This document shows, piece by piece, positions 1 to 5,057 of a DNA stretch of 6,745 nucleotides; position 1 is the first letter of the stretch; each line of letters opens with the position of its first letter. The stretch is from positions 1-6,745 of the forward strand of contig JBKCGB010000064.1 in the NCBI GenBank assembly GCA_046303375.1, in the 5' to 3' direction. Below the pieces are notes generated by a model, which ran no database searches, had not been told where the DNA came from, and saw only the letters and a list, made by a program, of their open reading frames with translations. The DNA is from UBA965 sp046303375. GTDB lineage: Bacteria; Chloroflexota; Chloroflexia; Chloroflexales; Roseiflexaceae. The translations under genes were made by a program, and so were the position numbers.

Positions 1-620
1 CCCAGCCCACCCCACTCGTCTTGTTGGTCGGTCGCATCGAGCCCCTCAAAGGCATCGATGCGCTCATCCGGGCAGTGGCATTGGTGCGTGCCACACACGC
101 CCATCTGCAGGCACTGACAGCCATTGTGGTGGGGGGTGCCAGCGATGAGCAACCCGAGGCCTGGAACAGTGAGCAACATCGCCTCAATGCTTTGCGACAC
201 GAGCTGGGGATTGCAGATGCCATCAAGTTTGTGGGCGCACGCCCACAGAGTCAGTTGTCGTTGTATCATGCGGCGGCTGATGTAGTCACCATGCCATCAC
301 ACTACGAATCATTTGGCATGGCTGCACTCGAAGCCATGGCAAGTGGGCGCCCCGTGGTTGCAACAAGTGCAGGTGGTCCTGCAACCATCATCGAAGCTGG
401 TGTCAACGGATTACTCACGCCACCTGATGATGCCACAACATTAGCACAACAGCTGGTCACGATCCTCGATCATCCGCATATCGCCCATCAAATGGGTATA
501 GCGGCACGCACTCGGGCTGCACGCTATGGCTGGAGTAACATTGGATGTGATATTCTAGATGTGTACCGATCATTGATTCGCCAGCATAGCAATACATCAT
601 CCGCATGCGTTTCTTGTTAA
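1..620 (+). CDS. Glycosyltransferase family 4 (GT-B fold), C-terminal half; 5' end outside window
   Basis: The frame is open from the window edge (first full codon at base 3) to a TAA at 618-620, so about 205 C-terminal residues of a protein that is usually near 400 are present. What remains is the nucleotide-sugar-binding Rossmann domain of a retaining GT4 enzyme. It begins with the 'GRIEPLKG' strand-loop (bases 30-53), which sits at the domain junction in MshA- and sucrose-phosphate-synthase-like members. It continues to the family's E-x7-E motif in 'ESFGMAALE' (Glu codons at 306 and 330), followed by 'SGRPVVATSAGGP' and 'GVNGLLTPPDD', which line the donor diphosphate and sugar site. Such enzymes transfer a sugar from a nucleotide donor in the cytoplasm, but donor and acceptor cannot be read from this half. 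The gene ends with a short, poorly conserved tail that overlaps the next start by 16 bases, implying co-transcription with the serine hydrolase gene. Family is certain; the exact substrate is not. Confidence 0.92.
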   Translation, partial: QPTPLVLLVGRIEPLKGIDALIRAVALVRATHAHLQALTAIVVGGASDEQPEAWNSEQHRLNALRHELGIADAIKFVGARPQSQLSLYHAAADVVTMPSHYESFGMAALEAMASGRPVVATSAGGPATIIEAGVNGLLTPPDDATTLAQQLVTILDHPHIAHQMGIAARTRAARYGWSNIGCDILDVYRSLIRQHSNTSSACVSC

Positions 621-1804
621 TTCTTTGCAGTATCGTTTTTTTCTGTAGTGCGTGTGGTAGTCCAAATGTGGTTATCAGCAACGCCACCAGTGACGATATT
701 CCGCAGATCCCGAGTGTCACACCTGAGCCACCAGGCACCATACCAATGGTGGCAGCCACCATCACGCCCATTCAGTTGGTGGTGCTTGAAGATGACGCGC
801 CACCCGCCCTCGACCCAATCGAAGTGGGGGCAGTGGGCGCCGAAAGTACACTCGATCAACACATCCGTGATCTCGTCAATGCGGGATTATTTAGTGGCAG
901 TGTGCTCGTGGCAAAACAAGGGCAGATTCTGCTACGCCGTGGCTACGGCATGACCAATACGACCACACCCAATATGGCGACCACCCGCTTTCGCATTGCA
1001 TCAATTACCAAACAATTTACTGCTACGCTGGTGCTGCGTCTACACGAACAAGGGCGTCTCAATATTGATGACGGAATCTGCAATTACATCGAAGCGTGTC
1101 CCAACGCCTGGGGGCAAGTCACCATCAGGCACCTGTTGGCACACTCGTCGGGGATTCCCGACTATACCGAATACCGTGATTTCGATGCCACGCAGGCTAT
1201 CCCAACTACCCGTGAAGCACTGATTGCGCGCTTTCGTGAAGAGCCGCTCCAGTTCACCCCTGGCAGCAGTTTCAAGTATTCGAATTCTGGCTATGTCCTG
1301 CTTGGTGCCATTCTCGAATACGTGACTGGCACCTCATTTGACGAACTGTTGCGCGGCGAAATCACAGCGCCACTCGGGCTCAACGATACCGCCTATGACC
1401 GGAGCCACAACGGCACAGGGCTCAATCTGGCCTTTGGTTGGTTGCGCCGTGGGGTTCCTGCTGATGTCATCGACTCATCGACACTCGACACCGCGGGCGC
1501 ACTCTATTCCACCATTGACGACCTATTCCGCTGGGATAGAGCACTCGCCGAAGGACGCATGCTCCGCCCACAAACACTCGCCATGATGCGGACACCGCAA
1601 GTCAAACGGTACGGACTCGGCGTCATGCTCTATCCACTTGGCAACATGAATGCCGTCCATCACGATGGAATGGCCAGCGGTACCCGTACATTTTTGGGCA
1701 ACTTCACCGACAATGACATCACAGTGATTATTTTGAGTAACTTTGAAACAGCCGATGTCGAAGGCATTGCTGCATACTTGGCACAGTTGGCCGCGTCACA
1801 GTGA
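605..1804 (+). CDS. Serine hydrolase, beta-lactamase class C / penicillin-binding-protein-like, predicted lipoprotein
   Basis: A 399-residue protein. The first 16 residues are a short hydrophobic signal ending in 'FFCSAC', so Cys17 is a plausible lipidation site, though Cys at position -3 of the lipobox is unusual. A Ser/Thr/Pro-rich linker runs to about residue 80. The catalytic domain follows, with all three elements of the family: SxxK as S133-I-T-K136 (nucleophile and base), YxN as Y225-S-N227, and the third-strand H353-D-G355. The typical 'LLAHSSGIPDY' segment lies near 177-187. Cys159 and Cys165 are spaced to form the small disulphide loop seen in many exported relatives. The family includes D-aminopeptidases, esterases, D,D-peptidases and beta-lactamases, and the substrate cannot be told from these motifs. 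It would act outside the membrane. The start at 605 is chosen because only it gives the signal peptide. I see no Shine-Dalgarno sequence before it, and it overlaps the glycosyltransferase gene by 16 bases, so translation may depend on coupling. Confidence 0.93.
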   Translation: MRFLLILCSIVFFCSACGSPNVVISNATSDDIPQIPSVTPEPPGTIPMVAATITPIQLVVLEDDAPPALDPIEVGAVGAESTLDQHIRDLVNAGLFSGSVLVAKQGQILLRRGYGMTNTTTPNMATTRFRIASITKQFTATLVLRLHEQGRLNIDDGICNYIEACPNAWGQVTIRHLLAHSSGIPDYTEYRDFDATQAIPTTREALIARFREEPLQFTPGSSFKYSNSGYVLLGAILEYVTGTSFDELLRGEITAPLGLNDTAYDRSHNGTGLNLAFGWLRRGVPADVIDSSTLDTAGALYSTIDDLFRWDRALAEGRMLRPQTLAMMRTPQVKRYGLGVMLYPLGNMNAVHHDGMASGTRTFLGNFTDNDITVIILSNFETADVEGIAAYLAQLAASQ

Positions 1805-1811
1805 TATGCAC

Positions 1812-1832
1812 GCGCGGCACCATGTGCCGCGC
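1812..1832. terminator. GC-rich perfect hairpin between convergent genes; possible terminator without a U tract
   Basis: Nine bases (1812-1820) are exactly complementary to 1824-1832 around a CAT loop, starting 8 bases after the serine hydrolase stop. No run of T follows on the + strand, and on the - strand it lies about 85 bases beyond the udp stop, also without a T run. It is well placed to stop or protect the 3' ends of the two converging transcripts, but it does not meet the standard intrinsic terminator pattern. Confidence 0.5.
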
Positions 1833-1865
1833 CAGCACGGCGCCATGCAATGATGCCCCTACTGC

Positions 1866-1914
1866 TTCACCCTTCCTACTTTACTTCACTCTTCCTACTT
1901 CATCCTTCATACTT
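1866..1914. repeat. Three-copy degenerate 16-base tandem repeat in the convergent spacer
   Basis: The unit TTCACCCTTCCTACTT at 1866-1881 recurs with one mismatch at 1885-1900 and with two mismatches at 1899-1914. Start-to-start spacing is 19 then 14 bases. One strand is almost entirely pyrimidine (purine-rich, AAGTAGGAAG-like, on the other). The array ends immediately before the udp stop codon. It is non-coding, and its composition differs clearly from the flanking genes. It could be replication-slippage debris or a member of a dispersed intergenic repeat family; one locus cannot decide. Confidence 0.7.
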
Positions 1915-1915
1915 T

Positions 1916-2686
1916 TTAAAGCATTTCCAATGCGCCAATGGCGGTGCGAATGGCGCGATCGACACCTTCGGCTTTTTGGTCGAGCACAATCGTCTCGGCG
2001 GTGGTACGTTGCGCCACTGCGGCACACACACATCCAGCACGAAAGCCATAGACGAGGCCCATTTTAAACAGTGTGCCTGCTTCCATTTCATAATTAAGCA
2101 CGCGCAGATGCTGATACTCGGCTGTCACACCGTCATGCTTGCGCAGCAGATGGGGGTTGGCCGAAGCGCGCCGTTCTTGTCCTTCATAAAAGGTATCAAC
2201 GGACGCAGTCACACCCATGTGTGCCGGGATAGCGGCGTGTTGTGCGGCCTGCATCAAGGCAATCGTGACATAGGGGTCAGCAGCTGCGGGGAATTCGCTA
2301 GGGGCGATATCTGCAGCTGCCCCCTGGCGACACAATGCGGCCTGTGATACAACCACATGACCAGGCATGACGTGTGGTTGGATGGATCCACACGTGCCCA
2401 CACGGATGATTGTGGTGATACCAACCTGGACTAGTTCGTTGACCACAATGCTCAACGATGGTGCACCCATGCCACTTGTCGCCGAGATGATTGGTGTGCC
2501 ATTGCGCAAAAAAGCCAAAGAACTATGCAGTCCACGATGGTCAGACAATGTGCGGGCACCCTGTAAATACGTGGTCGCTATCATGGCTGCTCGTTCTGGG
2601 TCACCAGAAATGAGTGCCATACGTGGCTGATGCCCGGCAAAATCATCACGTCCGTAGCCGATATGATAAAAGCGTGGTGCAGTCAT
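1916..2686 (-). CDS. udp: Uridine phosphorylase
   Basis: A 256-residue member of the nucleoside phosphorylase I family, near the usual 253 residues of the E. coli enzyme, which it resembles along its whole length as I remember that sequence. It would cleave uridine with phosphate to uracil and ribose 1-phosphate in the cytoplasm, as part of pyrimidine salvage. Visible landmarks are H8, the phosphate loop G28-D-P-E-R32, R51, the 'TSGMGAPS' loop at 70-77, 'RVGTCGSIQPH' at 95-105 with R95 and T98 as phosphate ligands, 'VTASVDTFYEGQER' at 159-172 with uracil-recognising Q170 and R172, and 'NYEMEAGTL' at 198-206 with ribose-binding E200-M201-E202. The start at 2686 is fixed by a strong Shine-Dalgarno sequence six bases upstream. 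That site overlaps the stop of the small membrane protein gene ahead of it, so the two are likely one operon. The 16-base repeats and a hairpin lie downstream. Function is well supported; uridine-only specificity is inferred. Confidence 0.95.
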   Translation of the reverse strand: MTAPRFYHIGYGRDDFAGHQPRMALISGDPERAAMIATTYLQGARTLSDHRGLHSSLAFLRNGTPIISATSGMGAPSLSIVVNELVQVGITTIIRVGTCGSIQPHVMPGHVVVSQAALCRQGAAADIAPSEFPAAADPYVTIALMQAAQHAAIPAHMGVTASVDTFYEGQERRASANPHLLRKHDGVTAEYQHLRVLNYEMEAGTLFKMGLVYGFRAGCVCAAVAQRTTAETIVLDQKAEGVDRAIRTAIGALEML

Positions 2687-2692
2687 ATATGG

Positions 2693-2700
2693 CTCCTCTT
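2693..2700 (-). promoter_or_regulatory. Ribosome binding site of udp, overlapping the upstream stop codon
   Basis: Read on the - strand this is AAGAGGAG, six bases before the udp ATG. Its first two bases belong to the TAA stop (2699-2701) of the preceding small membrane protein gene, which suggests coupling between the two. Confidence 0.85.
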
Positions 2701-2887
2701 AGGCTTTGGGTGCGAAAAATCGAAAGACGATGAAACAGACAGTCGAGACGACAAAGATACCCAAAAAAATGCGCGCTGGCCAATCCGCCAACCCATTGGC
2801 CGAGACGTTAATTGCCGCCAAAATTGCAGTCAGTACCACAACAAACCCACACCCTCGTACCACGCGCTGCTCTGGGGTTGTGTTCAT
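2699..2887 (-). CDS. Small two-helix membrane protein, function unknown
   Basis: A 62-residue protein that I do not recognise. It has a short polar N-terminus, a hydrophobic segment at about residues 9-30, a loop with 'NGLADWPAR' at 31-39, and a second hydrophobic segment at about 38-58 ending in 'RFFAPKA'. It therefore looks like a helical hairpin in the cytoplasmic membrane. Cysteines lie at 13 and 51, near or within the helices. An upstream in-frame GTG at 2905 would add six residues, but the AAGGAG at 2895-2900 lies inside that extension and seven bases before the ATG at 2887, so the ATG is chosen. The stop codon overlaps the udp ribosome binding site, so it is the first gene of a two-gene unit. 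A transport or accessory role for nucleoside salvage would fit that context but is only a guess; two-helix proteins of this size are common and mostly uncharacterised. Confidence 0.72.
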   Translation of the reverse strand: MNTTPEQRVVRGCGFVVVLTAILAAINVSANGLADWPARIFLGIFVVSTVCFIVFRFFAPKA

Positions 2888-2894
2888 GTGCCAT

Positions 2895-2900
2895 CTCCTT
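2895..2900 (-). promoter_or_regulatory. Ribosome binding site deciding the start of the small membrane protein
   Basis: AAGGAG on the - strand, seven bases before the ATG at 2887. It falls inside the possible GTG-initiated extension from 2905 and so argues for the shorter protein. Confidence 0.8.
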
Positions 2901-2926
2901 GTCACGTATACTACCCGTAGTATAGC
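2899..2926 (+). promoter_or_regulatory. Candidate promoter of the ATC-hydrolase-type gene
   Basis: TTGTCA at 2899-2904 differs from the -35 consensus at one position. It is followed after 16 bases by TATAGC at 2921-2926, which matches four of six -10 positions. The spacing is slightly short and the -10 is weak, so this is only a candidate. Transcription would start near 2933, giving a leader of about 47 bases. The dyad 2907-2924 occupies the space between the two elements. Confidence 0.4.
2907..2924. promoter_or_regulatory. Operator-like perfect dyad TATACTAC-CC-GTAGTATA
   Basis: Two exact 8-base inverted arms are separated by two bases, in the spacer between divergent genes. Each arm contains TATACT, itself close to a -10 hexamer, on each strand. 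The dyad lies 19 bases upstream of the small membrane protein's ATG and inside the candidate + strand promoter. This is the geometry of a dimeric repressor operator. The regulator is unknown and not encoded in the window. Confidence 0.6.
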
Positions 2927-2947
2927 GCACTCATGTCGATTGAGTGC
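2927..2947. promoter_or_regulatory. Second dyad GCACTCA-N7-TGAGTGC in the divergent spacer
   Basis: Seven-base perfect inverted arms surround a seven-base centre, two bases from the first dyad. TTCTTTT follows on the + strand (2948-2954), so it resembles a weak terminator. If transcription begins near 2933, however, the left arm would not be fully transcribed, and a DNA-level binding site is at least as likely. Its sequence is unrelated to that of the first dyad. Confidence 0.45.
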
Positions 2948-2979
2948 TTCTTTTGGAGTTCACCAGAAAAGAGGCAGTG

Positions 2980-3468
2980 ATGACACCACTCCCACCTGAC
3001 ACGCTCAACAGCATTGGCATCCTCAAGCGCCGTGAAATCGAGGCACGCATTCTTGCGCCGATTGTAGCCGCACTCTGTGAAAAATTCGACCGTACCGAAG
3101 TGCTTGCCACCGTGCGCGACACCATCATGCAAATTGCCACACAGCAGGGAGCCCAACTGGCGCACGATAGTGGTGGATGTGATTTGGCCACATTCGAAGA
3201 CACGTTGCAATATTGGACCAAAGATGATGCCCTGCGCATCGAAGTCGTGGCCCGCACACCTGAGGAATTCGGCTTCGATGTGCATCGATGCCGCTATGCG
3301 GAGCTCTATCAAAGCCTGGGGATTCCCGAGCTTGGTGCGATTTTGTCGTGTAACCGTGATGCGGCGCTGATTGCAGGGTTTAATCCGGATGTCACCCTTA
3401 CGCGCACACAGACAATCATGGAGGGGGCGCCAACCTGCGATTTTCGCTATCGTACTCCCAACGCATAG
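2980..3468 (+). CDS. L-2-amino-thiazoline-4-carboxylic acid hydrolase family protein
   Basis: A 162-residue protein matching my memory of the ATC hydrolase family (PF14196), whose named member opens the ring of L-2-amino-thiazoline-4-carboxylate on the route from DL-ATC to L-cysteine in Pseudomonas. Family-like segments sit in the C-terminal half: 'CRYAELYQSLGIPELG' at 104-119, 'SCNRDAALIAGFNP' at 123-136 and 'RTQTIMEGAPTCDFRY' at 142-157. C104, C124 and C153 are candidate metal- or substrate-binding residues. The N-terminal half is helical and less distinctive. No signal peptide is seen, so it should be cytoplasmic. ATG at 2980 is chosen because AGAGG lies five bases upstream and the protein then begins with a typical N-terminus; in-frame GTG codons at 2944 and 2977 are alternatives. 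It is divergent from the udp unit and upstream of the rpsB promoter, with no obvious terminator after it. Many family members probably do not act on ATC, so the true substrate is open. Confidence 0.8.
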   Translation: MTPLPPDTLNSIGILKRREIEARILAPIVAALCEKFDRTEVLATVRDTIMQIATQQGAQLAHDSGGCDLATFEDTLQYWTKDDALRIEVVARTPEEFGFDVHRCRYAELYQSLGIPELGAILSCNRDAALIAGFNPDVTLTRTQTIMEGAPTCDFRYRTPNA

Positions 3469-3476
3469 CGCATTGC

Positions 3477-3506
3477 TTGCCTCACAGCGCACGCATATGC
3501 TATACT
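3477..3506 (+). promoter_or_regulatory. Probable promoter of the rpsB operon (extended -10)
   Basis: TATACT at 3501-3506 is preceded by TG at 3498-3499, giving an extended -10 element. TTGCCT at 3477-3482 is a partial -35 match with an 18-base spacer. Transcription would start near 3513 and leave a leader of about 110 bases before the rpsB GTG. It begins 8 bases after the preceding stop codon and faces the ribosomal gene, which supports the assignment. Confidence 0.65.
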
Positions 3507-3530
3507 GTGCACGGTATTACAAACGACACA

Positions 3531-3589
3531 CACTTCCTGATGCGGTTGTATCCTGCGCGATTGCGTCACAACAGCAAAAGAGGGAAGTG
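3531..3589 (+). ncRNA. Structured rpsB leader; candidate S2 autoregulatory element
   Basis: CACTTCC (3531-3537) pairs with GGAAGTG (3583-3589), extendable by one G-U pair. Inside it GTTGT (3545-3549) pairs with ACAAC (3568-3572), and within that CGC (3556-3558) pairs with GCG (3563-3565). The result is a stacked, interrupted stem in the rpsB 5' leader ending 36 bases before the start codon. S2 represses its own operon through the leader in E. coli; whether this fold does so here is inference, and I do not recognise a named motif. Confidence 0.4.
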
Positions 3590-3625
3590 GCGGTTACGCA
3601 CACGTAAACACACAAGGAGAGACTC

Positions 3626-4387
3626 GTGACAGACGCAGCCCGTATCGCCTCGTTGCGCGCCCTGCTCGAAGCCGGCGCCCACTTTGGCCACCAGACCCGC
3701 CGTTGGAATCCCAAAATGAAGCCCTATATCTTTGGGGCACGCAACGGTATCCATGTGCTCGACCTGCAACAAACCGTTGACGGGCTCAACAGCGCATACA
3801 ACTTTGTGGTTGAGACGGTGGCAAGTGGCGGCAAGGTGCTCTTTGTGGGCACCAAAAAGCAAGCCCAAGAGACCATCCAACAAGAGGCCGACCGTGCTAA
3901 TCAGTTCTACATCACCCAGCGCTGGTTGGGTGGCACGTTGACCAACTTTGCAACAATTCGCCGGCGCCTGCGCTACATGGCCGAACTCGAGGGGCAGCGC
4001 GATCGTGGCGAGTTGTCACGCTTGACCAAAGCAGAAGCCCAGAAGCGCATCGAGGAAATCGAGAAGCTCAACAAGGTGTTCAGTGGCATCAAGAACATGG
4101 ATCGTGTGCCGAGCGCCATTTTCATCGTAGACCCACACAAAGAGACGTTGGCGTTGGCCGAGGCACTCAAAGTTGGGATTCCGGTGGTTGCCATGGTTGA
4201 TACCAACTGCGACCCGGACAACATCGATTACGTGGTGCCATGCAATGACGATGCCATTCGTAGCATTCGTCTCATCACGAGCCGTATTGCTGATGCTGCC
4301 ATCGAAGGGCAAAATCGGCGTGAATCGGCACGTGGAGACCACAGCGCACAGAGCGCGATACCAGCTGAAGCCGCCGACAAAGAATAA
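3626..4387 (+). CDS. rpsB: 30S ribosomal protein S2
   Basis: A 253-residue S2, within the normal family length. It binds the small subunit head-platform region near protein S1 (where S1 is present) and is needed for late assembly and initiation. Family segments are clear: 'LLEAGAHFGHQTRRWNPKM' at 13-31, 'IFGARNGIHVLDL' at 35-47, 'QRWLGGTLTNF' at 98-108, 'VPSAIFIVDP' at 161-170, and 'PVVAMVDTNCDPDNIDY' at 186-202 followed by 'PCNDDAIRSI' at 205-214. The charged stretch at about 115-152 forms the protruding coiled coil. The last 25 residues are polar and probably disordered. The start is GTG at 3626, with AAGGAGA five bases upstream at 3614-3620. It heads the translation cluster from its own promoter, with a structured leader that may allow feedback by S2. 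The next gene is tsf, as in most bacteria, after an 89-base gap containing a strong hairpin. Confidence 0.98.
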   Translation: MTDAARIASLRALLEAGAHFGHQTRRWNPKMKPYIFGARNGIHVLDLQQTVDGLNSAYNFVVETVASGGKVLFVGTKKQAQETIQQEADRANQFYITQRWLGGTLTNFATIRRRLRYMAELEGQRDRGELSRLTKAEAQKRIEEIEKLNKVFSGIKNMDRVPSAIFIVDPHKETLALAEALKVGIPVVAMVDTNCDPDNIDYVVPCNDDAIRSIRLITSRIADAAIEGQNRRESARGDHSAQSAIPAEAADKE

Positions 4388-4404
4388 TTGGAACGACCAG
4401 GAGG

Positions 4405-4437
4405 CGGGAGTGTGGTGGGGAGCCCCGCTACCTCCCG
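4405..4437 (+). promoter_or_regulatory. Strong hairpin between rpsB and tsf; possible attenuator or processing site
   Basis: CGGGAG (4405-4410) pairs with CTCCCG (4432-4437). After a one-base bulge, 4412-4419 pairs with 4424-4431 (six canonical and two G-U pairs) around a GAGC loop. No T run follows, so it is not a full intrinsic terminator. Its position suggests partial termination, pausing, or RNase protection that sets the S2 to EF-Ts ratio. Confidence 0.6.
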
Positions 4438-4464
4438 TATTCTGTGCAGACTGCAGACACACAG

Positions 4465-4470
4465 AAGGAG
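4465..4470 (+). promoter_or_regulatory. Ribosome binding site deciding the tsf start
   Basis: AAGGAG six bases before the GTG at 4477. The frame stays open upstream to 4444, but that extension would include this site, so the GTG is preferred. Confidence 0.88.
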
Positions 4471-4476
4471 TGCACG

Positions 4477-5007
4477 GTGACCGAGATTTCAGCCCAACAA
4501 GTCAAAGAACTACGCGAGCGCACTGGCGCTGGCATCAAAGAATGCCGCGATATTTTGGCGCAGACCAACGGCAACATGGACAAGGCAATTGAGCTCTTGC
4601 GCGAGCGTGGCCTCAAGGTCAGTGACAAAGTCAAAGACCGCAGCGCCAACGAAGGACGCATCGAGATTTATGTCCACAACGGTGCACGCATGGCAGCCAT
4701 GATTGAGCTCAACTGTGAAACCGACTTCGTGGCACGTACGCCAGAATTCATTCAGCTCTCCAAAGATATTGCCATGCACGTGGCAGCCGTCAACCCCAAG
4801 TACATCACCATGGACGAAATGCCCGCGGAAGATGTCGCCAAAAGTGGCTTGACCGCAGCCAAGTACGCCGAAGAGGTGGTTCTGCTCAAGCAACCGTATG
4901 TGCGCAACCCGTCACAAACCATCGAGGACATGATTCAAGCAGCAGTAGCCAAGCTACGCGAGAACATCGTCATCCGTCGCTTCGTTCGCTACGAAATCGG
5001 AGCCTAA
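4477..5007 (+). CDS. tsf: Translation elongation factor Ts, short form
   Basis: A 176-residue guanine nucleotide exchange factor that releases GDP from EF-Tu in the cytoplasm. The N-terminal UBA-like domain (1-50) carries 'LRERTGAGIKECRDIL' at 12-27, the first EF-Ts signature region, here with Ile-Lys-Glu where Met-Met-Asp or Val-Met-Asp is common. The core has 'ELNCETDFVARTPEF' at 77-91, in which T82-D83-F84-V85 is the loop that disturbs the EF-Tu Mg2+ and nucleotide site. The C-terminal part 'LLKQPYVRNPSQTIEDMI' at 136-153 completes a single core subdomain. At 176 residues it is much shorter than the 283 of E. coli and belongs to the short class known from Thermus, which dimerises to replace the second half. 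The start is GTG at 4477, with AAGGAG six bases before it; earlier codons in frame are unlikely. A terminator follows 12 bases after the stop, so rpsB-tsf may form their own transcript. Confidence 0.97.
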   Translation: MTEISAQQVKELRERTGAGIKECRDILAQTNGNMDKAIELLRERGLKVSDKVKDRSANEGRIEIYVHNGARMAAMIELNCETDFVARTPEFIQLSKDIAMHVAAVNPKYITMDEMPAEDVAKSGLTAAKYAEEVVLLKQPYVRNPSQTIEDMIQAAVAKLRENIVIRRFVRYEIGA

Positions 5008-5019
5008 GCAACAGGGACA

Positions 5020-5047
5020 GCGGAGGTGATATCACCTCCGCCGTTTT
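5020..5047 (+). terminator. Intrinsic terminator after tsf with a Shine-Dalgarno sequence in its stem
   Basis: Bases 5020-5030 and 5031-5041 form a perfect 22-base palindrome, giving a nine-pair stem with an ATAT loop, followed within two bases by TTTT at 5044-5047. This is a standard intrinsic terminator. The left arm is GGAGGTGAT, a complete complement to the 16S rRNA tail. The pyrH ATG lies only 10 bases past the T run. Confidence 0.85.
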
Positions 5048-5057
5048 ATACATCATC

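Noticed and set aside
1866..1914. CRISPR-like repeat array
   Set aside because: Units are 16 bases, degenerate, partly overlapping, without spacers of even length and without cas genes.
1850..2347. Open frame of 165 codons on the + strand, opposite udp
   Set aside because: It is opposite an unmistakable uridine phosphorylase and begins with translated pyrimidine repeats.
2906..2947. A - strand promoter for the membrane protein-udp unit, using TATACT at 2919-2924
   Set aside because: The -10 is good, but the sequence 17 bases upstream (GCACTC) does not resemble a -35, and TCGACA nearby is at the wrong distance. I therefore do not list it as a separate promoter, though a promoter must exist in this spacer or further upstream.
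2927..2954. Hairpin plus TTCTTTT as a + strand attenuator ahead of the ATC-hydrolase-type gene
   Set aside because: With the predicted start near 2933 the left arm is not transcribed, so the RNA hairpin could not form; retained only as a DNA dyad.
2911..3492. Open frame of 193 codons on the - strand, opposite the ATC-hydrolase-type gene
   Set aside because: The + strand product matches a known family along most of its length; the antisense frame shows no motif and would run across the dyads in the divergent spacer.
4016..4462. Open frame of 148 codons on the - strand across the end of rpsB and the rpsB-tsf gap
   Set aside because: No ribosome binding site or domain; explained by the rpsB coding sequence and the intergenic hairpin.
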